Positions 8,654 through 18,883 of a stretch of 64,000 bases of DNA are shown in pieces; position 1 is the first letter of the stretch; every line of letters begins with the position of its first letter. A model generated the notes under the pieces. It did no database searches. It was not told the origin of the DNA and worked only from the letters and a program-made list of their open reading frames with translations. This stretch comes from Aliagarivorans taiwanensis DSM 22990. GTDB taxonomy: Bacteria > Pseudomonadota > Gammaproteobacteria > Enterobacterales > Celerinatantimonadaceae. Both the position numbers and the translations under genes were made by a program. The DNA is taken from positions 16,678-80,677 of the forward strand of contig NZ_AUBZ01000023.1 in NCBI RefSeq assembly GCF_000429505.1, given 5' to 3'.

Positions 8654-8714
8654 GCGAGCAGTAGCGTGCCCTTAGCTGCTGCTCGCCTCCTTTACGGGTT
8701 GCCCTCGGGCAACC
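8654..8714 (+). other. Two consecutive stem-loops between transporter and lyase genes
   Basis: The first stem is GCGAGCAG (8654-8661) with CTGCTCGC (8679-8686). The second is GGTTGCCC (8697-8704) with GGGCAACC (8707-8714) around a 2-nt centre. Neither is followed by a T-run, so they look more like mRNA processing or stability elements, or an attenuator within an operon, than intrinsic terminators. Confidence 0.5.
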
Positions 8715-8735
8715 GCTAACAACAAGAGATAAACC

Positions 8736-10184
8736 ATGAAACTTAACAAGCTTGTGATTGCCAGTGCGCTGGCACTAAGCACCCTACCCGCCACCTTAAT
8801 CAGCAGCGCTCCCGCGTTGGCGGAGGCGCACGCTGAGCACACCGCCGTTAGCGTGTTCGACTCACGGGTCTACCGCGACCTGTTCGGCACGCAGGCGATG
8901 CGCGATATCTTCAGTGACCAAGCGCTAGTGCAGCATTGGATAGAGGTTGAAGTGGCGCTGGCTAAGGCTCAAGCTGAGATGGGAATGATCCCTCAGGCGG
9001 CCTATCGTTCCATCAAGCAAGCTGCCGACGAGGTAGAGATCGACTTTGATGTGATGCGCCAAAACACCAACCGGGTAGGTCGAGGCATTAACCCGCTGCT
9101 TGGCCAACTACGCAAAGCTGGCGACGAGAACGTGGCAACCTACCTGCACTTTGGCAGCACCACTCAAGATATCATGGACACTGCCACCGTGATGCAAATC
9201 GACAAAGGCATTAAACAGGTGCGTCACGAGCTGCAACAGCTGGCCTTGCACTTGGCGGATCTGGCTGAGCAACACAAGGCCACGGTGATGCTGTCTCGCA
9301 CCAATGGCCAAGATGCTATTCCAACAACCTTTGGCCTGCACCTGCTTACCTACTTGAGCGAACTGGACCGCCATATTGACCGCTTAGACGAGGTTGCCGC
9401 GCGCCTGACCGTGCAAATCGGCGGTACCGTGGGCACTCTGTCCGCTTACGATGAGCAAGGCTTGGAGCTGCAAGCCGGTGTTGCCAAAGAGCTTGGCTTT
9501 AAGGTGCCTGAAGCGCCGTGGAACCCAAGCCGTGATACCTTCGCTGAGGTAGTGCAAACCCTGGCGCTGGTGAATGGCACCTTTGGCCGTATCGCCATCG
9601 ATGTAAACAACCTAAGCCGCACTCAAATCCTAGAGATTCAAGAAGGCGAAGGCGGTGCCAGCTCCACCATGCCGCAAAAACGCAACCCACGCGCCTCCGA
9701 GTTTATGGGCGGCCTGACTCGTATGGCCAGCATGTACAACAGCGCGGCTATGGATATGCTTAGCCACAGCGATACCCGCCAAGGCTCACCGTGGATCCTG
9801 GAGTGGTCAGTAATCCCCGACTCATTTATGGTGACCGACCAAAACATCCACCGCGCCCAGCGCCTGTTCGACCAACTGATCGTCAACCAAGACCGTATGC
9901 TGGAGAACTTCGAGGCCTCACAGAACTATGTGATGTCGGAGTCGGTGATGAATGACTTGGCTGAGAAGATCGGCCGCGCCCAAGCCTACGACGTGGTAAA
10001 AGATGCCATTGCCGATGCAGCGCCGGGCACCCACTTCAATGATGTAGTGCGCCAAACGCCAGCGATCACCGATGTGATGAACGAGCAAGAGATTGCTGCC
10101 GCACTAAACCCAGCCAACTACCTGGGTGTGGCAGAGCAAACCGTGGAGCGAGCAGTTAGCCGTTTGCGTGCCAAGCGCGGTTGA
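8736..10184 (+). CDS. Exported aspartase/fumarase-superfamily lyase (CMLE/adenylosuccinate-lyase-like)
   Basis: 482 aa. Residues 1-32 form a signal peptide (MKLNKLVIASALALS..., cleavage likely after PALA or EAHA), so the product should be periplasmic. The mature enzyme has the superfamily marks: YLHFGSTTQDIMDTA, SRTNGQDAIPTTFG, IGGTVGTL and the flexible catalytic loop GGASSTMPQKRNP. Order and spacing fit 3-carboxy-muconate cycloisomerase or adenylosuccinate-lyase-like members. The reaction would be beta-elimination releasing fumarate, or a cycloisomerisation. Known members are cytoplasmic, so export is unusual. The upstream DASS transporter suggests uptake of the fumarate or related acid made outside. 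Substrate unknown. Confidence 0.85.
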   Translation: MKLNKLVIASALALSTLPATLISSAPALAEAHAEHTAVSVFDSRVYRDLFGTQAMRDIFSDQALVQHWIEVEVALAKAQAEMGMIPQAAYRSIKQAADEVEIDFDVMRQNTNRVGRGINPLLGQLRKAGDENVATYLHFGSTTQDIMDTATVMQIDKGIKQVRHELQQLALHLADLAEQHKATVMLSRTNGQDAIPTTFGLHLLTYLSELDRHIDRLDEVAARLTVQIGGTVGTLSAYDEQGLELQAGVAKELGFKVPEAPWNPSRDTFAEVVQTLALVNGTFGRIAIDVNNLSRTQILEIQEGEGGASSTMPQKRNPRASEFMGGLTRMASMYNSAAMDMLSHSDTRQGSPWILEWSVIPDSFMVTDQNIHRAQRLFDQLIVNQDRMLENFEASQNYVMSESVMNDLAEKIGRAQAYDVVKDAIADAAPGTHFNDVVRQTPAITDVMNEQEIAAALNPANYLGVAEQTVERAVSRLRAKRG

Positions 10185-10242
10185 TCGAACGATAGCGCGG
10201 TTACTCAAGTAACAGTGCTGCTGACTAAGAGTTAGCGCAGCG

Positions 10243-10268
10243 AGGCCACTTGTTTAAGTGGCCTTTTT
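10243..10268 (+). terminator. Rho-independent terminator after the lyase gene
   Basis: A perfect 9-bp stem (AGGCCACTT at 10243-10251 with AAGTGGCCT at 10256-10264) has a GTTT loop and is followed by TTTT. Confidence 0.88.
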
Positions 10269-10326
10269 CATGCCGCTAAAGCGTCCTGTTTGTGACTTCG
10301 CAGCTACAAAAACCACTCAAACACAC

Positions 10327-10716
10327 TTAGATAAACAGGTAGGCAGCGGAGTAGATAACAAAAGCGAGAATAAGTGGGATCCAGCCCAACATTAGGTAGG
10401 CCAAGATTAGGAAGCCTGGTTTTTCGGACTTATAAAACGGGCACTCAATCAAACTCAGTAAATGCTCAACAGACGATTTGATCTTAGAGTAGGTCCGATA
10501 CTCAATGGGTAGCCGATGAAGAACCTCGGGAGCCCCAAAGACCAGCAACAGATGAACGCTGACTACCGATACAAAAAGCGTTACTCCTGACAGATAGCTT
10601 TCACCTAATACAGTTAGGCTGTAAGCGATAAGAGTGATGGGTAAGCCAATCAGCAAATAGCCGAACAAGCAGATTACCCAGATATCACCCAAGATGATGT
10701 TGATTCTTCTCGTCAT
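10327..10716 (-). CDS. Small membrane protein of unknown function
   Basis: 129 aa with three to four hydrophobic segments (residues ~8-30, ~38-62, ~98-128) and a central hydrophilic stretch (~65-95, RLPIEYRTYSKIKSS...). It starts at the ATG at 10716 and stops with TAA at 10327. I do not recognise a family. It is less GC-rich than the flanking housekeeping genes and is not clearly in an operon. Confidence 0.6.
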   Translation of the reverse strand: MTRRINIILGDIWVICLFGYLLIGLPITLIAYSLTVLGESYLSGVTLFVSVVSVHLLLVFGAPEVLHRLPIEYRTYSKIKSSVEHLLSLIECPFYKSEKPGFLILAYLMLGWIPLILAFVIYSAAYLFI

Positions 10717-10837
10717 GTTAATACCGCATTTTCTTTAACACAGAGTCGATCGTGTAAAGGCAAACCAAGCCGAGCAAGGGCCACCTCAAGCTAGATTGGC
10801 AAACGCCGGATACTCGCTAACTGAGAACAGGCAACAA

Positions 10838-10869
10838 CAAGAACAGCCGCTAGCTAGCGGCTGTTCTTG
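10838..10869 (-). terminator. Perfect 32-nt palindrome downstream of ligA
   Basis: 16-bp arms (10838-10853 and 10854-10869) are exact complements, AAGAACAGCCGCTAGC on one side. It begins 16 bp beyond the ligA stop. The T-run on the minus-strand exit side is weak (TGTTGTTG), so termination is likely but not certain. Confidence 0.6.
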
Positions 10870-10885
10870 GGATTAAAAAACGAAC

Positions 10886-12964
<2,079 letters not shown>

Positions 12965-14203
12965 CTAATGGGTAACCAGTTGCTTACGTTCGTACTCGCG
13001 TACCCGCTGCTCGTAATGGTTAACGGTCTGCTTGGTCAACGGATTACGTTGGTCATCAAGCAGCACCGCGCCAAGGTTCTTCGCCAGGCTGCTGGCGGTA
13101 TTGAACATCAGCGAAAAGTTCTTGGTTGGCATGCCGGCACAGGGCACGGTCATAAACAGGGTGATGCCGGTGGTTTCAAAATCATCCATATTGTCGATAT
13201 CGAAGGTGCCGGGGTTCACCGAGTTGGCCAGGCTGTAGATCACCGGGCTGTCGCTATTGCGATCGAGGTGGCGATGGAAGATATCCATCTCGCCAAACTG
13301 CATGCCCTGCGAGGCCAGACACTCCAGCAATACCTCGCCTTTGAACGGCTTACCGCGTGGCGCTGAGATATTTAGCACAAACACATCGTCGGGCTGATTC
13401 GGGTCTTTCTCTTCGACCACCGGCTCGGGCTCAGCGCTGTCCATACCCTCGGGCAGTGGATTGGTGGTTTCCATAAACGAAGGCGGCTCGATATCGGCGC
13501 TGGGCTTGCTCGGCGCTGGCGCGTCGGCCACAGACGGAGAGCTCTCTGGCGCAGCTTCGACCGCAGGCTCGCTGTTCACCCCTTCGATTTGCGGCGCGTC
13601 ATCAGACAGGCTGCTTTCAAGCGTTGGCGGTACTGCCGGCTCTTTGGCTGGAGCTTGGGCAACCGGCGCAGCGGTTTCGCCACGTTGAATACGCTGTTTA
13701 ACCTGCTGACTTAGGCTGGCAGGTTGCGCGGGCTCGGCAGCAGGTTTGACCTCGGCTGGCTTGGCTTCGGGTTCCGATTTAATATCATCAACCGCACTGA
13801 AGTGGAATTGCGGCTCTTCGCGGCCGGTACTTTTCTCTGCGGCGCTGGCAGCAACTGAATCACTAATTTGCGGCTCAACGCGCGCGGGCTCTTGTTCAGT
13901 TTGAGCGGCTTGCTCAGCCTGCTGGGCTTGCTGGAACTGTTTTTGGAAATCAGCGGCCTCTTTAGCTTGCGCGTGTTCCACCGCCTGATCGATGGGGTCG
14001 CCGCCTATCACGCGCGCTTCGCCCAAACCTAACTCGTCAAAGCCTTGATCATCACGTGATGCATTGCCTTTTTTCGACTTACTCGATTTGGCACTTACCA
14101 ATTTTTCTGGGCGTTGCTTACGGCTGCTCCAAAATCCATGGGCCAACAAGGCAATGATCAAGATAATGCCAACGATGATCAGTACGATGCGTAGTTCCTG
14201 CAT
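12965..14203 (-). CDS. zipA: Cell division protein ZipA
   Basis: 412 aa. The N-terminal transmembrane anchor is at residues ~5-27 (LRIVLIIVGIILIIALLAHGF). A long, low-complexity Ala/Pro/Glu/Gln linker follows (~60-265). The globular FtsZ-binding domain is at ~270-405 (DDVFVLNISAPRGKPFKGEV, GMQFGEMDIFHRHLDR, ETTGITLFMTVP). ZipA tethers and stabilises the FtsZ ring at the inner membrane. It lies between smc and ligA on the same strand, 20 bp after smc. The linker is expanded compared with E. coli ZipA (~328 aa). Confidence 0.97.
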   Translation of the reverse strand: MQELRIVLIIVGIILIIALLAHGFWSSRKQRPEKLVSAKSSKSKKGNASRDDQGFDELGLGEARVIGGDPIDQAVEHAQAKEAADFQKQFQQAQQAEQAAQTEQEPARVEPQISDSVAASAAEKSTGREEPQFHFSAVDDIKSEPEAKPAEVKPAAEPAQPASLSQQVKQRIQRGETAAPVAQAPAKEPAVPPTLESSLSDDAPQIEGVNSEPAVEAAPESSPSVADAPAPSKPSADIEPPSFMETTNPLPEGMDSAEPEPVVEEKDPNQPDDVFVLNISAPRGKPFKGEVLLECLASQGMQFGEMDIFHRHLDRNSDSPVIYSLANSVNPGTFDIDNMDDFETTGITLFMTVPCAGMPTKNFSLMFNTASSLAKNLGAVLLDDQRNPLTKQTVNHYEQRVREYERKQLVTH

Positions 14204-14223
14204 GTAATTCTTCTCTTTGTATC

Positions 14224-17200
14224 CTATTCCACCATGGCGAACGCTTCCGCGATATCCACAGCGACCAATCGTGAAACCCCGGGCTCTTGCATGGTAACAC
14301 CAGCAAGCTGCGAGGCCTTCTCCATCGTCACCTTATTGTGACTGATGAAAATAAACTGAACCGTATCAGACATACTATGCACCAAATCAGCAAATCGTCC
14401 TACATTAACTTCGTCAAGCGGAGCATCGACTTCGTCGAGCATACAAAATGGTGCGGGATTAAGACGGAATATAGCAAATACCAGCGCCAGTGCGGTAAGG
14501 GCTTTTTCTCCGCCAGATAGTAAGCTGATACTGGCGTTTTTCTTACCCGGAGGCCGGGCCATAATGGTCACCCCGGTCTCCAGCAGATCTTCTGAGCTCA
14601 GCTCCAGCCACGCGGTACCGCCGCCGAATACCTTCGGGAACAGTTGACGCAAATCAGCATCCACCTTATCGAAGGTTTCTCTGAAGCGTGCCCGGGTTTG
14701 CTTGTCGATTTTGGTGATGGCTTGGGCCAGCACTTCCAGCGCAGCTTCCAGATCGGCGATCTGCCCCACCAGTTCCTGATAGCGCTGATTCTGCGTCTCA
14801 AACTCTTCTTCGGCGGCCAGGTTAACCGCGCCCAAACGGCGCAAGCGCTGGTCTACTTGCTCCAGCTCTTTGTGGTAGTCCTGCTCAAGGCTGGCCTCAG
14901 GCAAGTCCATGGTGAGGTTTTTTAAGTCTTGGCCCTGTTCGGCCAGTTGCTCGAGAATAACCCCACGGCGGGTCAGCAGGCTTTGCTGCTGCAGCTGATG
15001 GTCTTGATTGAGCTGGTTGACCTCAGCCAACTGCTGCTGGGCGGTTTTGAGGCGTGCTTGTTGCTGTTGCTGCTCCTCGGTATGGCTCAGCAGCTCAGCC
15101 TGGATCTGTTGTTGCTGTTCTTCGCTTTCCACCAACTGCACCAGTATCTCTTCGATCTGAGCTTGCAGCTCGGCGGGGTCTTCGATCTGTTGATGGGTAG
15201 CGAGGCGCTCTAGCTGTTGGTTGAACTGGCCAAGCTGCTGCTCGAGCTGGGCACGGCTTTGCTGCTGGTGTTGCTGGCGGCTGGCCAGCTGCTGAGCGTT
15301 GAGCTGGGCTTGATGGTACTGCTGCTGCAGTGCCTGAGCCTGTTGCTCGGCTTGGCGCAGAGCACTGTGGGCGCGCTCACTGCGCGACTGCAGCTCTGCC
15401 AGCTGCGGCTCTAGCTCCAAGAGTTGGATCTGCAGCTCTTCCTCACTGGCCTCTAACTGTAGTAGCTGTTCTTCGTCTTCCGCCTGTTGCAGGTGAAGCT
15501 GCGCCAGCTGCTGGTTCAGTTGTTCGGCGCGCTGCGCACCTTGCTGTTGCTGTTGCTGCTCTAAAGAGACATCCAGCTTTAGCTGGTTAAGCTGCTGATT
15601 CAGGCCGCCGATATTGCTGGTGAGTGCACCCAACTGCTGCTGAATCGGCTCCAGTGCTTGCTGTTGCTGCTGATAGTGCTGCTCTGCCTCCGTCAGCGAC
15701 GCTGCGTTTTCATCAACCTCAGCCTGTAGCTGTTGCTGCTCGGCGCGCAGACTCATCACCGCAGGTCTGCCCTGCCCCACGTTCAGGCACTGCCAATCAC
15801 GGCCTAGCCACTCGCCTTGTGGCGTGAGTAAGGACTGCTGAGGCAGCAAATGCTGGCGCAGTGCAAAAGCCTGCTCGAGCTGCTCAACCAGCATCACCTC
15901 GCCGCACAGGTAACTTAGGTCAGCCCCATCGATTTGTGCCGCCAGCGTTGGCAAGCCTGCTAGCTGCCCGGCGCGCGGCAAGGGCTCGGCGTGGGCGCTG
16001 CGCAGCGCCAGCGCATGCTCAGCGGCCAGCTCATCGGCATACTCCGCCTCCAGCCACTGGCCTAACATGGCATCACAGGCCTTAGCCCAGTTAGGATCGA
16101 TGGACAAGGCATCACGCAGTGGCTGGTCGGCGGCCGAGGGCACATTGGCCAGCAGCTGTTCAACATTCTCCAGCTTTAAGCTGATGGTTAGGTGGGCTTG
16201 ACGCTGCAGCTCCAGCGCTTGCTTGGCCTGCTCGCTTTGCGCTTGCTGCTGCTGCAGGGTTTGCTGCTCGGCCAACTTAAGGTCTTCGAGCTCCAGCAAC
16301 TGGGCCTGGGATTCTTCTTGTTGCAGCAATAGCTCTTCGAGGCGGTGCTGCTGCTCGGCGGGCAGTTGGGCCAACTGCTGTTCAACCTGCGCTACTTGCT
16401 GGCTATGTCGCCCTTGTAGCTGGGCGAAGTGTTGGCGCTTGGCCGCCAGTTGCTGCTGCTGGCTTTGTAGCTGCTGCCACTGCTGTTGGGTTTGCGAAAG
16501 CTGGCTGCTATCGCTTTGCGACGCGCCATGTTGCTGCTCAAGTGCCTGCTGCTGCTCTTCGATGGCTGCTTCGGCGACCAGCATCGCTTCTTCGGCCTGT
16601 TCGCTCTCTATAGCCAGCTGTTCAGCTTGCTCGTTGAGCTCAGTCAACTGTTCGCTGATTTGCTGCTGTTGCTGGGCGAGTTGAGCGCGCTGCTCTTCCG
16701 CCTGGCTCTGCTGCTGGGCGTGGAAGCGTTGCTGTTGCTCCAGCTTGGCCAGTTGGGTTTTCAGCTCGAACAATTGCTGCTGGTTCTGCTGGGCCTGAGC
16801 CTGCGAGTCGGCAATCTGATTCGCCGCCAAGGCCAGTTGGTTTTCCAGCTGGGTAATCTCGGTTTGCAGAGCCTGCTGGCGGTCCTGCTGCTGCTCGATA
16901 AGGCTGTCGAAGTTATCCAACTGGTAATCGAGGCGCTGCAGCTCTTGCTGGGCGATCAGCGCTTTTAGTTGGCGGTGGCGCTCGCGGTACTCACGATAGC
17001 GGCGCGCGGCCGAGGCCTGAGTCTTCAGCTTATTGACCTGCTGCTGCAGTTCGTACTCGATGTCTTTAAGACGCGACAGGTTCTCTTCGGTGTGCTTGAT
17101 GCGGTTTTCGGTTTCGCGGCGGCGCTCTTTGTATTTGGAGACTCCAGCGGCCTCTTCGATAAACACCCTAAGCTCATGGGGCTTGGATTCGATGAGTCGG

Positions 17201-17649
17201 GAGATCATCCCCTGTTCGATAATCGCGTAGCTACGCGGCCCGAGGCCGGTGCCCAAGAACAGGTCGGTGATGTCTTTCTTGCGGCACTTGGCACCGTTTA
17301 AGAAGTAGGTATTCTGAGCCTCACGGGTGACCTCGCGGCGTACCGCAATCTCGCTATAGCTGGCGTACTCGCCGCCGAGGCGCTGCTGCTGGTTATCAAA
17401 CACCAGCTCTACCGACGCCTTAAACACTGGTGCGCGGCGGGTGGAGCCGTTAAAGATCACGTCGGTCATGGCATCGCCGCGCAGGTTGCGGGCGCTGCTC
17501 TCCCCCAATACCCAACGCACCGCATCAATCACGTTCGACTTGCCACAGCCGTTCGGCCCGACAATCGCCGTCATATCGGTGGGGAAAGGGATTTTGGTGG
17601 TCTCTACAAAAGACTTAAATCCTGATAAACGGATTTGTTTAAGTCGCAT
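14224..17649 (-). CDS. smc: Chromosome partition protein SMC
   Basis: 1141 aa from the ATG at 17649 (MRLKQIRLSGFKSF); ten further upstream codons are in frame but unlike the family. The head has Walker A GPNGCGKSN (~residues 32-40), and the C-terminal head has the LSGGEKALTALALVFAIF signature and Walker B FCMLDEVDAPLDE. Between them, two long coiled coils flank a hinge around residues ~510-640. The coils are strikingly glutamine-rich, with many QQQ/QQQQ runs. SMC with ScpAB compacts and segregates chromosomes. Its presence instead of MukB argues against Enterobacterales or Vibrionales. Confidence 0.97.
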   Translation of the reverse strand: MRLKQIRLSGFKSFVETTKIPFPTDMTAIVGPNGCGKSNVIDAVRWVLGESSARNLRGDAMTDVIFNGSTRRAPVFKASVELVFDNQQQRLGGEYASYSEIAVRREVTREAQNTYFLNGAKCRKKDITDLFLGTGLGPRSYAIIEQGMISRLIESKPHELRVFIEEAAGVSKYKERRRETENRIKHTEENLSRLKDIEYELQQQVNKLKTQASAARRYREYRERHRQLKALIAQQELQRLDYQLDNFDSLIEQQQDRQQALQTEITQLENQLALAANQIADSQAQAQQNQQQLFELKTQLAKLEQQQRFHAQQQSQAEEQRAQLAQQQQQISEQLTELNEQAEQLAIESEQAEEAMLVAEAAIEEQQQALEQQHGASQSDSSQLSQTQQQWQQLQSQQQQLAAKRQHFAQLQGRHSQQVAQVEQQLAQLPAEQQHRLEELLLQQEESQAQLLELEDLKLAEQQTLQQQQAQSEQAKQALELQRQAHLTISLKLENVEQLLANVPSAADQPLRDALSIDPNWAKACDAMLGQWLEAEYADELAAEHALALRSAHAEPLPRAGQLAGLPTLAAQIDGADLSYLCGEVMLVEQLEQAFALRQHLLPQQSLLTPQGEWLGRDWQCLNVGQGRPAVMSLRAEQQQLQAEVDENAASLTEAEQHYQQQQQALEPIQQQLGALTSNIGGLNQQLNQLKLDVSLEQQQQQQGAQRAEQLNQQLAQLHLQQAEDEEQLLQLEASEEELQIQLLELEPQLAELQSRSERAHSALRQAEQQAQALQQQYHQAQLNAQQLASRQQHQQQSRAQLEQQLGQFNQQLERLATHQQIEDPAELQAQIEEILVQLVESEEQQQQIQAELLSHTEEQQQQQARLKTAQQQLAEVNQLNQDHQLQQQSLLTRRGVILEQLAEQGQDLKNLTMDLPEASLEQDYHKELEQVDQRLRRLGAVNLAAEEEFETQNQRYQELVGQIADLEAALEVLAQAITKIDKQTRARFRETFDKVDADLRQLFPKVFGGGTAWLELSSEDLLETGVTIMARPPGKKNASISLLSGGEKALTALALVFAIFRLNPAPFCMLDEVDAPLDEVNVGRFADLVHSMSDTVQFIFISHNKVTMEKASQLAGVTMQEPGVSRLVAVDIAEAFAMVE

Positions 17650-17744
17650 CGGGCCTTGTTGATCAGTTCTTGCTGGCACAGCACTTTACCAAAGCTCACG
17701 ACGCTTTGTAATATGACGCACTATAAAGGCACAAGGAATGAGCG

Positions 17745-18527
17745 ATGAACCACAAACAAATTGCCTCAAAAAGCGGAATTAGCTATTTTTTTCAAGGACT
17801 AAACATCATCAAGCAGCCGGGGATCCGCCCCTTCGTAGTGCTGCCCTTGCTGGTTAACCTGCTGCTGTTTTTCGGGCTGTATATCTATATCTTCTACAAC
17901 CTAGGAGCCTGGATTGACCAGATCTTGGCAGAGCTGCCGTCGTGGCTGTCTTGGCTTAAGTGGTTGTTATGGCCGCTAATTACCGCAACAGTACTGCTGT
18001 TAACCGGCTTTAGCTTTGGAATACTCGCCAACTGGATCGCCGCGCCCTTTAACGGCCTGTTGGCAGAAAAAGTGGAAGCCAGCCTCAGCGGCGAGAACCT
18101 CGGCGACACCACCATCTGGGCCGTGATGAAAGACCTGCCACGTATTCTAAAGCGCGAATGGCAGAAGCTATGGTACTGGTTACCCAAGGCGCTGGGGCTA
18201 CAGCTGCTGTTTTTAATACCAGCGGTGGGCCAAACCATCGCGCCGCTGCTGTGGTTTTTGTTCACCGCCTGGATGATGGCGATTCAGTACATCGATTATC
18301 CCTTCGACAACCACAAGGTGGCCTTTGCCAACATGCGCGATGAACTCAAGCAGGACCGGCTACGTAACCTAGGTTTTGGTGCCGTGGTGGTGCTACTAAG
18401 CGCCGTACCCTTGGTGAACATACTGGTGATGCCCATTGCAGTTGCGGCCGCCACCGCCATCTGGGTTGAGCACTACCGCCCACAACATGTCGCGACCAGC
18501 TTATCGCACGACGACACAGCCAGCTAA
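17745..18527 (+). CDS. cysZ: Sulfate transporter CysZ
   Basis: 260 aa, family length (E. coli CysZ 253). It opens with SGISYFFQGLNIIKQPGIRPFVVLPLLVN, the conserved CysZ N-terminus, and has about four to six hydrophobic membrane segments. The ATG at 17745 follows AAGGAATGAG. CysZ imports sulfate for cysteine biosynthesis across the inner membrane. It is divergent from smc, with cysK 2 kb downstream, the usual neighbourhood. Confidence 0.95.
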   Translation: MNHKQIASKSGISYFFQGLNIIKQPGIRPFVVLPLLVNLLLFFGLYIYIFYNLGAWIDQILAELPSWLSWLKWLLWPLITATVLLLTGFSFGILANWIAAPFNGLLAEKVEASLSGENLGDTTIWAVMKDLPRILKREWQKLWYWLPKALGLQLLFLIPAVGQTIAPLLWFLFTAWMMAIQYIDYPFDNHKVAFANMRDELKQDRLRNLGFGAVVVLLSAVPLVNILVMPIAVAAATAIWVEHYRPQHVATSLSHDDTAS

Positions 18528-18552
18528 GGGGATATCCCCGGGGAGGCCACAC

Positions 18553-18864
18553 ATGATTCGGGGATTATCAGCAACAATCGATTGGAAACACACCGCGCTA
18601 CTGGCGCTTTTGGTCACTGGACTGAGCCTGCCAGCAACGATGGCTTCTGCCGCCGAGCAGATCTCCTACCAACAAGCCAAGAGCCTGGAGCTAAACCGTA
18701 TCGCCAAGAAGCAGTTCCGAGACACGGTTAGCCTAGAAGGGGCCAAGCACAGTGCCCGGCAGTGGGTGACTGAGCAGCAAGCCAGTCATTACACGCTTCA
18801 CATCACCACCCTTAATCGCAAACGGGATATCTACCGAGTGTCAGCGGTAGCCTACACCCAATAA
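18553..18864 (+). CDS. Small exported protein of unknown function
   Basis: 103 aa from the ATG at 18553, preceded by GGGAGG at 18541-18546. Residues ~1-35 are a signal peptide ending in TMASAAE. The mature ~68 residues (QISYQQAKSLELNRIAKKQF..., ending with a beta-rich HYTLHITTLNRKRDIYRVSA stretch) are hydrophilic. It follows cysZ by 25 bp and may be co-transcribed. No family recognised; a small periplasmic protein is the only safe statement. Confidence 0.65.
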   Translation: MIRGLSATIDWKHTALLALLVTGLSLPATMASAAEQISYQQAKSLELNRIAKKQFRDTVSLEGAKHSARQWVTEQQASHYTLHITTLNRKRDIYRVSAVAYTQ

Positions 18865-18883
18865 CTCGCACAGACTCTGGCGC

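Noticed and set aside
14644..17301. Many long plus-strand frames rich in Leu/Cys/Ser opposite smc
   Set aside because: They are the complement of glutamine-rich coiled-coil codons, which lack stops on the opposite strand; no starts, motifs or ribosome-binding sites support them.
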